NCBI RefSeq assembly: GCF_004295125.1
Contig: NZ_CP036170.1
Span: 1,057,501-1,121,500 of the forward strand
Origin: [Clostridium] scindens ATCC 35704
Lineage (GTDB): Bacteria; Bacillota; Clostridia; Lachnospirales; Lachnospiraceae
Direction of reading: 5' to 3'
Length of the DNA stretch: 64,000 bases
Below, in pieces: positions 15,618-24,025 of this stretch. Made by a program: the position numbers and the translations under genes. Each line of letters opens with the position of its first letter. Position 1 is the first letter of the stretch. The notes below the pieces were generated by a model. It was not told where the DNA came from. It worked only from the letters and a program-made list of their open reading frames with translations, and did no database searches.

Positions 15618-17381
15618 TTAGTAGGCTGGAACACCATATCCATAAATAGAGCTGCTTCCAATCGTATATTGTCTCTGTTTTACCGCATCACCGGAATTTC
15701 CTTCTACGGTGTAGACAACTCCGTTTTCGCATTTCTCTACAATACCTACATGGTCGGTTAAACCATCGCCTTCCCAATCGAAGAAAATAATGTCCCCCGC
15801 AGTAGGCTCATAGTTTCTGTCCTGCCATTGGTTCCGTTCTTTAAACCAGTTTGCACCGCTGACGCATCCTGCAAACTTCGGGATAAAGCCACCTTCGATA
15901 TAACCGCACTGCTCCGCACACCATGAAACAAAGCAGGCACACCATTCTTCCCGGCTGCTGAAACCATACCATGACCAGTAGGGCTGTCCGCCCTCATTGC
16001 CAAGCTGCGTCAGGGCAACTTCTACGATTGCCTGATTACCGCCACTGGTAAATGCCCGCCCGAAAGGATAATAGCGCAGTACATGAGAAACATACTGGGT
16101 ATCACCATAGCTGTCCCATCCCAATCGCTCTGCCTGAATTGTGGAAAACTCAACCGCATTGGCATAAGTGTAGCCGCCGTAATTGGTCTGCGCCCAGGAA
16201 ATATAGCCATTTCCAAAGTTATATCCCTGCAGGGCCAGTTTGATCCGATCCATGTCAATGGGGTTTTCCACTTGTGCGGCATTCAGGCAGGCAGCTAAAT
16301 TCTGGATACCGACATTGATGGAATATTCCGGGTCTGTAATGCCATTGGGGGTATTCGGGTACTGTGTGTTATATCCACATTCCGACGCCTGCATGGGATC
16401 GTTTCCCTGTCCTCCAGACTCCTGCATCATGACCGCCTTGATAAGTTCCACATATTCAGGAATCCCATGCTGCTTTGCATATTTTTGGATCAGCGGTTCA
16501 TAGGCTTCTACCTCGGCACTGACCGGAGTATAGGAAGTGCTTTCACTGCCGCCGCCAAACAGGGAGATCGCACAACCAAGCAATACCACGATCAAAATAA
16601 TCACTATTGCGATCCAGCCGCCTGCAACAATCGCTGCTATCAATGCTTTTGTTCCTGCAATGATCGCTTTGACAGCCGCTATGGTGGCTTTGACGGTTGT
16701 TTTAGCCGCCGCTGCAGATGCCTTTGCGGATGCTCTTGCCGCCTGCGCTGCTTTCTGTGCGGTTTTGGCAGAAGCCTTTGCCGCTGCCTGTGCGGTTTTG
16801 GTAGCCTGCTGTGTGGTCTTAATGGCCGCTTTGGAAGTCACCTGTGCTGTTTTTACGCTTCTTTCGGTTGTTTTTACAGAGCCTTTTGCCGCTGCCTTGA
16901 CGGTTTTTCCTGCGCTTCTGGCAGACTGCTTAATCGTTCTTTTGGTATCTGTTGATGTTTTTATGGTCTGGACAGAAGCATCCGAAACAGGAGAACGGCC
17001 TGCAGTTCCACGATGGATCTGCAAGCCGTTCTGTCCAGACACATTCCTTGCTGACCTATGCTCAGCAGCTTTGGCAGCCCGCTTCTGCTTAAAATCAGCC
17101 ATTTTGTCCTTTGCCTTAACGACAGTTTCTTTGGTAGTCTTAACGCCTTTTTGCCCTTGCTTATTGAACTGGTGGATACCCTCATCTTTTACCCGGTCAG
17201 AAGCATGGGAGATCTTATCCGCAGCATATTCCGTAGCAGAGCCTTCGTTGGCATAATACCCTTCTTCCGCTTTCTCCTTTGTCTTTGCATAGGCAGCTTT
17301 CATACGCTCTGAAGCAACGGCGGCTTTATCTATGGTCTTAATCGTGCCTTTGACTGCATCCCTGGTTTTAATATCAGCCAT
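15618..17381 (-). CDS. conjugation cell-wall hydrolase, lysozyme plus CHAP domains
   Basis: A 587-residue protein. It has a basic, Ala/Lys/Thr-rich cytoplasmic region (1-235, with AKASAKTAQKAAQ repeats) and one membrane helix (about 243-268, GGWIAIVIILIVVLLG). A lysozyme-like domain follows (about 285-430, IKAVMMQESGGQGNDPMQASE), then a C-terminal CHAP amidase (about 450-587, EWCACFVSWCAEQCG with Cys, DHVGIVE with His). It opens peptidoglycan for the type IV channel, like Tn916 Orf14 and the CD1108 family. It is the last gene of the ICE1 operon and ends 28 bp from the convergent XRE gene. Confidence 0.85.
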   Translation of the reverse strand: MADIKTRDAVKGTIKTIDKAAVASERMKAAYAKTKEKAEEGYYANEGSATEYAADKISHASDRVKDEGIHQFNKQGQKGVKTTKETVVKAKDKMADFKQKRAAKAAEHRSARNVSGQNGLQIHRGTAGRSPVSDASVQTIKTSTDTKRTIKQSARSAGKTVKAAAKGSVKTTERSVKTAQVTSKAAIKTTQQATKTAQAAAKASAKTAQKAAQAARASAKASAAAAKTTVKATIAAVKAIIAGTKALIAAIVAGGWIAIVIILIVVLLGCAISLFGGGSESTSYTPVSAEVEAYEPLIQKYAKQHGIPEYVELIKAVMMQESGGQGNDPMQASECGYNTQYPNTPNGITDPEYSINVGIQNLAACLNAAQVENPIDMDRIKLALQGYNFGNGYISWAQTNYGGYTYANAVEFSTIQAERLGWDSYGDTQYVSHVLRYYPFGRAFTSGGNQAIVEVALTQLGNEGGQPYWSWYGFSSREEWCACFVSWCAEQCGYIEGGFIPKFAGCVSGANWFKERNQWQDRNYEPTAGDIIFFDWEGDGLTDHVGIVEKCENGVVYTVEGNSGDAVKQRQYTIGSSSIYGYGVPAY

Positions 17382-17414
17382 AGAAGCCCTCCTTTCTTAG
17401 AAGCTGTACTTTCC

Positions 17415-18188
17415 TCATGCAGTCTTTTTTGCTACCACGACAAGCCTTCCATTTGTGGCCGAATATTCACAGGTAGAAAGGGTAATCAGCCTGTCGCCAT
17501 AGTCTGCGGTAACATCCGTATCATACAGGGCAAGCTCTTTACACGTTTGGATATAGGCATTAAATTCTTCCTCATTCTTGGCATCTACAAAATCATAATA
17601 GCGGTAGCCGCTGGAGCTGTAAGCGACTGTCTTAAATACAGCAACGATCTCATACTCTGCCTGTTCTGTCAGGGTATCAAACTGAATGGTTTTGTGTTCC
17701 TCATAAAAGCTTTTGGATTTATAATCCTCCAAAGCTCCAAACATGCGGTTGCCGCTGATGTGGTGTCCGTAAATGATTAGATTATCACTGGTAAGCAGGT
17801 CACAGTTTTCCTGAATATACGGAGTACCTAAATCACTGTACTGCTTCTCAAAATTGTGTTTAAGATAATAATTCGGTTCATCCTTTGTCTGCATAACAGG
17901 GTAGTTAATGGATGTGCCGGAAATGGAAATCCAGCCCACCATATCTTCATTCTGCAAATACAGCTCCTTATATTTGGACAGGACATCTTCACCCTCGCTG
18001 ACGGGAACATCATCAGGAACCGGTTCTTCATCGGGAGCCTGTGCCACCACTTCTGCAATCTCATCAAATACTTCGGTCTGCTCGTCCAGCTGTGCGTAAT
18101 GATCATAGATGTGATAAACAGAAAATGCCGCCATACCTAAAAGGCACACGGCGGCAGCAAGGCAGATCATAGATTGATATTTTTTCAT
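17415..18188 (-). CDS. srtB: class B sortase
   Basis: A 257-residue protein with an N-terminal signal-anchor (about residues 8-28, ICLAAAVCLLGMAAFSVYHIY) and a sortase fold. The catalytic His is in NLIIYGHHISGNRMF, the Cys in ITLSTCEYS and the Arg in NGRLVVVAKK. ATG 18188 has AAAGGAGAAACCC upstream; a longer frame from 18251 lacks one. Class B sortases attach proteins to peptidoglycan. Those inside ICE operons may anchor a surface adhesin or pilus part, but no NPQTN- or LPXTG-type substrate is visible in this window. Confidence 0.85.
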   Translation of the reverse strand: MKKYQSMICLAAAVCLLGMAAFSVYHIYDHYAQLDEQTEVFDEIAEVVAQAPDEEPVPDDVPVSEGEDVLSKYKELYLQNEDMVGWISISGTSINYPVMQTKDEPNYYLKHNFEKQYSDLGTPYIQENCDLLTSDNLIIYGHHISGNRMFGALEDYKSKSFYEEHKTIQFDTLTEQAEYEIVAVFKTVAYSSSGYRYYDFVDAKNEEEFNAYIQTCKELALYDTDVTADYGDRLITLSTCEYSATNGRLVVVAKKTA

Positions 18189-18202
18189 GGGTTTCTCCTT
18201 TC

Positions 18203-18607
18203 TTAGCGTGACAATTCGTTTTGTTTTCTGGGTGCGGGAAGATCCCTGCAATATTCGGGATACCTGACCTTGATGCCCTCCATGAAGTAGGGGGCAAATT
18301 CACAACAGAACAGATCTTCCGGTGTAAAAGACTGGGGACTGTCCATGTCGGTGTAACCATTCCAGAGGTTAAAGGCAAGGCGACAAACCCTAACAGTTCC
18401 GCTGGTCTGCCATCCGCCGTGCATCCCGTCCGGCTCGATACAGTCATTCTTAAAGTCAAACATCTGGTCGATATTTGCCCTTGTTTCCGAAGCAATCCCC
18501 ATGACATAGAAAAATGCCCGGTGATAGCAGTCGTTGACTCTGCACTTACTCATGTTTTCCAGAAAGAAATCTCTATGCTCTGCGGAGCGAAATTGAATAT
18601 TAGACAT
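18203..18607 (-). CDS. conserved ICE protein, DUF6075-like
   Basis: A 134-residue soluble protein (RSAEHRDFFLENMSKCRVNDCYHRAFFYVMGI, then CCEFAPYFMEGIKVRYPEYCRDLP) that overlaps the methylase gene by 8 bp. It resembles proteins labelled DUF6075 on clostridial conjugative transposons; that name is from memory. Function unknown. Position between methylase and sortase in the transfer operon suggests an accessory role. Confidence 0.6.
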   Translation of the reverse strand: MSNIQFRSAEHRDFFLENMSKCRVNDCYHRAFFYVMGIASETRANIDQMFDFKNDCIEPDGMHGGWQTSGTVRVCRLAFNLWNGYTDMDSPQSFTPEDLFCCEFAPYFMEGIKVRYPEYCRDLPAPRKQNELSR

Positions 18608-19400
18608 TTGAAAATACCTCCTTTATCCGTTTTTGCGTAATCTTAAAATATGCCTCATTGATCTCTGCGCCTAAATAATCCCTGCCGTTTGCCAAGGCAG
18701 CCAAAGCAGTGCTTCCAGTCCCCATAAAACCGTCAAAGACCAGTTCCTTTCTGGTACTGGAAATCTGGATCAGCCACGACAAAAACTCCACATTTTTTAC
18801 GGTTGGATGGTAAATGCCATGTTTCTTCTGCCATGTGGCATTGTAGGTTGCCTTGGGATATTCCTCGCCAAACCAGCAGGCAGGGAACCTCGTCTTGTAT
18901 TTCTTACTTGGTTCTCTGCCTTTATGGAACTGTGTGCCTTCTTTTTTACGGTTCTCCAGTAATTGTGTCTGCTGAAACAATCGCCGTCCTTTCTGACAAA
19001 AAATGATCCACTCCGAATTATTGGCATAGCTGCCTTTCAGATCACCGATGCCGCCCAGTGTTCCTTTCTCCACCACCAGACAGTTTTTTACCGTAAATCC
19101 TGCTTTTCGCAGACAGTCGTAATGAAAAGAATAGCAGTCAAACCGGGTAAAAAAATAAGCGTGGGAATTGTCCCGCAAAATACGGTAACTTTCCCACGCA
19201 AAGCGTTCGTAATCAATCCCTTGATCCCCATCCAATATTTCATGGGGCTGTCTGGCAAAATGGTTCTGGTATGCAATGCCATAGGGCGGATCGGTCAGAA
19301 TCAGTGACACAAAGTTATCTGGGATATGCGCCATCAGCTCCATACAATCCATACAGTAAATTTGATTGCGCAGATCTAAACACTCTGTCTCCTCTCTCAC
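18600..19400 (-). CDS. solitary DNA methyltransferase (DPPY type)
   Basis: A 266-residue protein with catalytic motif IV TDPPYG (about residues 36-41) and SAM motif I FDGFMGTGSTALAAL near the C-terminus. This order (IV before I) is that of beta-class N6-adenine or N4-cytosine methyltransferases. No restriction enzyme is adjacent, so it may protect the transferred ICE DNA from host restriction. It lies just downstream of VirB4, the same place as the methylase of ICE2 (48729-49688), though the two sequences are clearly different. Confidence 0.85.
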   Translation of the reverse strand: MREETECLDLRNQIYCMDCMELMAHIPDNFVSLILTDPPYGIAYQNHFARQPHEILDGDQGIDYERFAWESYRILRDNSHAYFFTRFDCYSFHYDCLRKAGFTVKNCLVVEKGTLGGIGDLKGSYANNSEWIIFCQKGRRLFQQTQLLENRKKEGTQFHKGREPSKKYKTRFPACWFGEEYPKATYNATWQKKHGIYHPTVKNVEFLSWLIQISSTRKELVFDGFMGTGSTALAALANGRDYLGAEINEAYFKITQKRIKEVFSNV

Positions 19401-19405
19401 TTTCC

Positions 19406-21739
19406 TTATACCTCTCCAAACTTGGTCGTCATCAGTTTATACAGTTCGGTGTTATGTGGGAATTTGTTGACAAACGGTACAAGGGAACTGCCTACCTTTA
19501 AAAGTCCCTGGCCTGCGCCTACATTGGTGATATAGCCCATCTGAAGGTCAGAGATGTTCAAAAGTTTGGCAAGCTCGATTCTGTCCGTAGATGCCTGATT
19601 GAGCATGATGATAAATTCAGAGTTGGCAAGCATTGTCCTTGCGGTATGGCTCTGGAGCAGATCATCCACATTCTGTGTGATACCGGTACAGTACGCACCA
19701 TATTTACGCACACGCTTCCAGAGGGTAAAGAGGAAATTTGCTGAGTATTCATGCTGGAACAGCAGATAGATTTCATCAATGAAAATGAACGTGTTCCTGC
19801 CTTTGGCTCTGTTCTGCGTAATGCGGTTTAGAATACTGTCCAGGACAACCAGCATACCGATCGGCTGTAACTGTTTGCCCAGATCCAGAATGTCATAGCA
19901 GATCAGACGGCTGTGGGTATCCACATTGGTGTTCTTGGCAAAGGTGTTCAGGCTGCCATCGGTAAACAGCTCAATGGCAAGGGCGATTTCCTGCGCCTCC
20001 GGCTCATTCTGTTTGAGCAGTTCTTCACGGAAGTCCTGTAAAGTAGGCGGGACACCCTGATAATTGCCCTGCTGATAGTGTCGGTAAACACTGGCCGTAC
20101 AGCGGTCAATAATGGATTTCTGTTTTGCCCCCAGACTTGCACCGCCAATGAGCTGTTCACAGAGAGACAAAATAAACTCCGATTTCAGAATGACCGGGTT
20201 TGCGCCGTCACCGTAATCGGAGTTCATATCCATTGCATTGATGTGGTTTTCACTGGTCGCAGAAATATGGATGACTTCGCCCTGCATGGCCTTGACCAGC
20301 GGGGAATATTCCCGTTCAGGATCGATAATAATGACATCCGCATTGGGGTCTGTGAGGATGATATTTGTCATTTCTTCTTTTGCCGTAAAGGATTTACCTG
20401 CACCAGACACACCGAGAATAAAGGAGTTGCCGTTGAGCAGGTGGCGGCGGTTGGCAATAATCATGTTCTTGCTGATCACATTCTGCCCATAATATACACC
20501 GTCTTTGTGGTAGATCTCCTGCACCCGGAACGGTATAAATACGGCAAGGCTCTCCGTTGTCAGTGTGCGCAGGGCATCGATCTTACGCACACCAAACGGC
20601 AGCGCCGTGTTCAGTCCGTCCATCTGCTGATATTTCAGCACCGCAAACTGACACAAATGCTTTCTGGCAGTGGTCAGCAGGGCTTCCGTGTCGCTGTCCA
20701 GCTGCTCTTTGGTTTCAGCAGTATGCACCAGTGTCAGCACCGCAAACATCATTCTCTGGTCACGGGTTGTCAGGTCGTCCAGAAATTCCTTGCTTTCCTT
20801 GCGCTGCTGCTCAAGGTCATAAGGGACAACTGCGGAGAAGTTATTATTCTGATTCTGTTTTCTCTGCCAGTTCGTGATATTGGTTTCGACACCGAGCAGT
20901 CTGTTTTCCACTTCCCGCACCGCTTCATCCGTGGGAACCGGGACAACATCAATGGACAGCATCATGTTACGGTTCAACTCACAAAGCTCCGCTACCATGC
21001 TGTCTTTGATATAGGCAGCGTATTCTCTAAGGAAGATCACACGCCCGTATCGGTCGCCCATACGGAAACAGTCCTTTTCAAACTCAAAGGTGTCCGGGCA
21101 GATGAAGTCCTTAAAATCGTGACCTTTGCGCATACTCTGTACCATATCGAAGGTAAAGGCGGTTTCTTCGCCGGTACGGTAGAAGTCATGGAAGATACGG
21201 AGTTTTTCTTCCGCTTCCAGTTCCACGCATCGTGCGCCCAGGCGGGAAAAATGAGTGACAAGGTCGGCACCCACACGGGCAAAATAGTTCCGTGCTTCTT
21301 CGATATTCTTTTTGCATACAGAAATGGTCACATATTTGTCCTGCACAATAGAGTTTGCTCCTGTTGCCTTATCCAGCAGCATCTTGTTGTATTCCTTACG
21401 GTACTTATCCAGACCGTCCTCCGCCATGGGGATCAGGATGGTCTGCTCAAAATCCACCCGGTTCAGACGTCGGTTATTGATGGTGAGCTTTGTGGTAGCG
21501 CCGCTGTCAAATGCATTGAGCAGTTCAGAGTATTCCAAAAACATGGCTTCCTTGTCCTCACGGCTGGCCACGGCATAATTGATGTCCTCAAATTTAAAGG
21601 TCTTTGCGTATTTATTCCTGCCCACAAGAAAAATGCCATCTTCCCAGATGGTATAAATGGGAATGACATTCTGTACCGACTTTGGCACCACAAATTTTTC
21701 CTTATCCTGCTTGAACAGGGTTCTCAGTGTTTTAATCAT
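19406..21739 (-). CDS. virB4: VirB4-family conjugation ATPase
   Basis: A 777-residue cytoplasmic ATPase that powers the type IV secretion channel. The N-terminal VirB4 domain is followed by a RecA-like domain with Walker A GVSGAGKSF (about residue 430) and Walker B NTFIFIDEIYLLF. Near the C-terminus is GAYCTGITQNVDDLL, typical of the clostridial TraE/VirB4 group. It overlaps PrgI upstream by ATGA. Length is normal. The ICE2 homologue is at 46294-48732. Confidence 0.9.
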   Translation of the reverse strand: MIKTLRTLFKQDKEKFVVPKSVQNVIPIYTIWEDGIFLVGRNKYAKTFKFEDINYAVASREDKEAMFLEYSELLNAFDSGATTKLTINNRRLNRVDFEQTILIPMAEDGLDKYRKEYNKMLLDKATGANSIVQDKYVTISVCKKNIEEARNYFARVGADLVTHFSRLGARCVELEAEEKLRIFHDFYRTGEETAFTFDMVQSMRKGHDFKDFICPDTFEFEKDCFRMGDRYGRVIFLREYAAYIKDSMVAELCELNRNMMLSIDVVPVPTDEAVREVENRLLGVETNITNWQRKQNQNNNFSAVVPYDLEQQRKESKEFLDDLTTRDQRMMFAVLTLVHTAETKEQLDSDTEALLTTARKHLCQFAVLKYQQMDGLNTALPFGVRKIDALRTLTTESLAVFIPFRVQEIYHKDGVYYGQNVISKNMIIANRRHLLNGNSFILGVSGAGKSFTAKEEMTNIILTDPNADVIIIDPEREYSPLVKAMQGEVIHISATSENHINAMDMNSDYGDGANPVILKSEFILSLCEQLIGGASLGAKQKSIIDRCTASVYRHYQQGNYQGVPPTLQDFREELLKQNEPEAQEIALAIELFTDGSLNTFAKNTNVDTHSRLICYDILDLGKQLQPIGMLVVLDSILNRITQNRAKGRNTFIFIDEIYLLFQHEYSANFLFTLWKRVRKYGAYCTGITQNVDDLLQSHTARTMLANSEFIIMLNQASTDRIELAKLLNISDLQMGYITNVGAGQGLLKVGSSLVPFVNKFPHNTELYKLMTTKFGEV

Positions 21740-22176
21740 GCTGCGCCTCCTTTATTCTTTTTCGTTTTCTTCTTATCCTGTTTTTTCTCCTTTCGCTCTT
21801 TTCGTCTCTGTTTCCTGGGAACGACAGGAAGTCCTTTTTCTCTGGCTTCGATGCTGGACTTCATGGCTTCGTAATAAAGATTGTCTGGCCGGAACATCAG
21901 TTTCTTGGGCATCAGAAATTCGGATTTAAACCATGCCCAGACAAACTGTTCTGCGGTCATGCCGTTATATTTGATAAAGCCCATTGCCGCAAAGGGGAAG
22001 GCTCCTAAAATACATACCCAGCTAAGGGTTTCCATGCCAAAGTATGGGCGGAGAAGAAAATACAAGCCTACCGCAACACCGCAGGCAAGGACAGAAAAAA
22101 TGAACTGCCTTAATGACAGTCCAAAAAACATGCTTTCCGTATAGTTACGGATTTCTTTATTGATCTTTACTTCCAA
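21736..22176 (-). CDS. PrgI-family membrane protein
   Basis: A 146-residue protein. Two membrane helices are seen (about 24-42 and 50-68: FIFSVLACGVAVGLYFLL, WVCILGAFPFAAMGFI) and a very basic C-terminus (RKQRRKERKEKKQDKKKTKKN). It fits the PrgI family, a VirB3-like small membrane subunit coupled to VirB4. It overlaps the VirB4 start by 4 bp. The start has AAAGGAGGTATCC upstream. Confidence 0.8.
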   Translation of the reverse strand: MEVKINKEIRNYTESMFFGLSLRQFIFSVLACGVAVGLYFLLRPYFGMETLSWVCILGAFPFAAMGFIKYNGMTAEQFVWAWFKSEFLMPKKLMFRPDNLYYEAMKSSIEAREKGLPVVPRKQRRKERKEKKQDKKKTKKNKGGAA

Positions 22177-22189
22177 ATGGATACCTCCT

Positions 22190-23026
22190 TTATAAGCCCA
22201 TCATTTCCCGTACAACACGGTCAGCCATTTTGATCGCACCGACTAAGACGAGCATATTAAATACCAGTTCCCCGATGTAGCTCCATACCATAGATACCGC
22301 TGCCGCATCCGGGTTGACTGCCGGTGGAGCCGCTGCAAACAGGGAAAAGATGATACAGGCAAGCACAATGATCGCACCTTCCAGGCAGACAGCAGCATAG
22401 CTTTTGATAAAGCTCTTGCCAACACTCTGACTTGGTTCCCCTGCAAAAGTGGAAAGAGGGATGGGAGCAATCGCCGTATAGAGATACAGTTTAAAAAATC
22501 TGCCATAGACAGACATAATCATAATGAACGACAGTATCGTAATGAACAGACCGCCGATCAATGTGACTGCCCAGAGGGGGATACTCTCAAAAAAGCCACA
22601 GTCCTCAACGGCTGTGACGATTTCCTGCGGCAGTACCGTTTGTGTGGCAGAGCCAAATCCAGCGGCATTCATGATCGTGGAAACCACACCCTGAACGATA
22701 TTAAAGAGAGCCATCATCAGCTCTAAGCCATATGTGACGACTCCTTTTGCAAGGGCAAAACGAATAAACAGCTTCAAAGCGTGTTCCGGCTTTTTGACTT
22801 CTGCAAAATTGCCGCAGGTGCGCATGACACCAACGACAAAAAACAGCACCAGCAGGGCAAGTCCGATTGCCTGCAGTGCGCCGTGAATATCCAGGATAAC
22901 AGACCATATCGTACCGCCTTTGAACTGCTCCGGTGACTGGGTAATGAGCTGCCATATCTCGGCTAACTTTTCATTCCAGGTGTTCAGGGCATTTTCAAGA
23001 TTCTGTACGACCCAGTTATCAGACAT
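22190..23026 (-). CDS. VirB6-like channel protein
   Basis: A 278-residue polytopic membrane protein with about six hydrophobic segments (LQAIGLALLVLFFVVGVM, PLWAVTLIGGLFITILSFIMIMSVYG and others). It is homologous in pattern and position to the 289-residue protein of ICE2 (44896-45765), sharing YTAIAPIP against YCSVSPIP and KSFIKSYAA against NNYLKSLFA. It corresponds to the VirB6/CD0411-like channel component of clostridial conjugation systems. Confidence 0.8.
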   Translation of the reverse strand: MSDNWVVQNLENALNTWNEKLAEIWQLITQSPEQFKGGTIWSVILDIHGALQAIGLALLVLFFVVGVMRTCGNFAEVKKPEHALKLFIRFALAKGVVTYGLELMMALFNIVQGVVSTIMNAAGFGSATQTVLPQEIVTAVEDCGFFESIPLWAVTLIGGLFITILSFIMIMSVYGRFFKLYLYTAIAPIPLSTFAGEPSQSVGKSFIKSYAAVCLEGAIIVLACIIFSLFAAAPPAVNPDAAAVSMVWSYIGELVFNMLVLVGAIKMADRVVREMMGL

Positions 23027-23048
23027 TTGACCACCTCCTTATAAAATG

Positions 23049-23092
23049 GACAATGAGAGCATTTCTGCCGCAGCAGATCTGCTCCCATTGTC
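23049..23092 (-). other. intercistronic stem-loop
   Basis: GACAATG..GAGCA pairs with TGCTC..CATTGTC (one internal mismatch) in the 83-bp gap between the Maff2-like and VirB6-like genes, with no T-run. It may be an mRNA processing or stability hairpin that sets higher expression of the small upstream gene. Confidence 0.4.
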
Positions 23093-23109
23093 TTGCTTCG
23101 TCCGTTATC

Positions 23110-23463
23110 TTAGCCTGTGATCAGGGTAAGGATCTCTTTTGCAAAGGTAATGACTACGCCGCCCGCAAGAGTCAGGAATCCATTCGCTCTCTGGGACGGA
23201 TCATGAGATTTCAGAGAAAGGCCGATCTGTACGATACCAAAGCCGAGCATGATCATACCCACAGCCCTGACCAGTCCGAAAATAAAGTCGGAGAGGTTAT
23301 TGACTACGGTAATGGGATCGTTAGCGGCAAATGCCGTCGTGGTAAAACAGGTCATACAAAGCACAGCACCTGCATACGCCACCAAGGCTCTTTTGGTCTT
23401 TCTGCTCATCGGCAGCTTCACGGTTTCTTTCTTCTGGGTATCCTTCTTGCTAAAAAATTTCAT
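23110..23463 (-). CDS. Maff2/VirB2-like small membrane protein
   Basis: A 117-residue protein. It has a basic N-terminus, a signal-like helix ending in AFAAND (about 28-48), and two hydrophobic helices (about 62-80 and 93-113: FIFGLVRAVGMIMLGFGIVQI, GFLTLAGGVVITFAKEIL). Size, topology and place upstream of VirB6 fit Maff2/VirB2-like pilin-type proteins. ICE2 has a shorter form at 44661-44876. Confidence 0.75.
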   Translation of the reverse strand: MKFFSKKDTQKKETVKLPMSRKTKRALVAYAGAVLCMTCFTTTAFAANDPITVVNNLSDFIFGLVRAVGMIMLGFGIVQIGLSLKSHDPSQRANGFLTLAGGVVITFAKEILTLITG

Positions 23464-23477
23464 AGATAAATCCTCCT

Positions 23478-23918
23478 TTAGATGTTAAACATTTCTTCCA
23501 AATCCTCATCGGACAGAAGTTCATAAGTTGTGTTGACAGATGCAATGCTTACGGCATTCTCTGGAATTTCACTGTCAAACACGAGCGTAGCGACCGCCTG
23601 TGTCGGCTCTCCGTGGATATACGGCGGCTGGCCGCCATCCACCGTCAGCTTCACATTCGGGTGCTTCAGAATGTCGTACTTCAGATCCATAACCGGACGC
23701 TCCCCTCGGATAAACAGCAGTGCATAACGGTTATCCAGCATACGCACCTCATCCGGAGTCATCAGTTCACGTCCTGAAATCTGATAGTTGGTCGAATAGT
23801 TTCCGCTGCGCCCGGAGCTTTTTCCATATGTGTTCGTATCAATAGTTTCCTTCCCTAAAAGCTCGGACACATATTTGTGGGTACTCTGTTCGTTGCCGCC
23901 CAGATACAAAAATTCATC
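23478..23918 (-). CDS. virD4: VirD4 coupling protein, exon 2
   Basis: This is the C-terminal 146 residues of the coupling protein after the group II intron. It reads (C)DEFLYLGGNE..., with KETIDTNTYGKSSG, GRELMTPDEVRML and LLFIRGERPVMDLKYDILKHP. These align with LFLGGKE, GKETIDSFNT, GKQLMTEDEIAVM and LQLRGVRPFFSDKFDITKHP of the uninterrupted ICE2 VirD4. Splicing after TGT at 26435 joins GAT at 23918 in frame and yields about 597 residues in total, close to the 602 of ICE2. Confidence 0.9.
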   Translation of the reverse strand, partial: DEFLYLGGNEQSTHKYVSELLGKETIDTNTYGKSSGRSGNYSTNYQISGRELMTPDEVRMLDNRYALLFIRGERPVMDLKYDILKHPNVKLTVDGGQPPYIHGEPTQAVATLVFDSEIPENAVSIASVNTTYELLSDEDLEEMFNI

Positions 23919-23969
23919 ATGAGGTAAGGTTCAGCTCATCCTTTGCAGGACTTGCGTCCCCTCCCTCCC

Positions 23970-24005
23970 AAACCGCACGTACACCTCTCGATGTATACGG
24001 CTTTC
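23970..24005 (-). ncRNA. group II intron domain V
   Basis: On the minus strand AGCCGTATACATCGAGAGG and the closing TGTACGTGCGGTT form the 34-nt catalytic hairpin with the AGC triad, a GAGA-type loop and the CGU-type bulge region. This is the best conserved part of group II ribozymes. Confidence 0.85.
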
Positions 24006-24025
24006 CGCTTATTATATTTACGGTA

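Noticed and set aside
16537-17256. 239-codon Ala-rich frame on the plus strand
   Set aside because: It mirrors the Lys/Ala/Thr-rich repeat part of the hydrolase on the minus strand and has no RBS.
20078-21874. 598-codon open frame on the plus strand
   Set aside because: It lies antisense to the virB4 gene, whose motifs are complete; the translation shows no family pattern.
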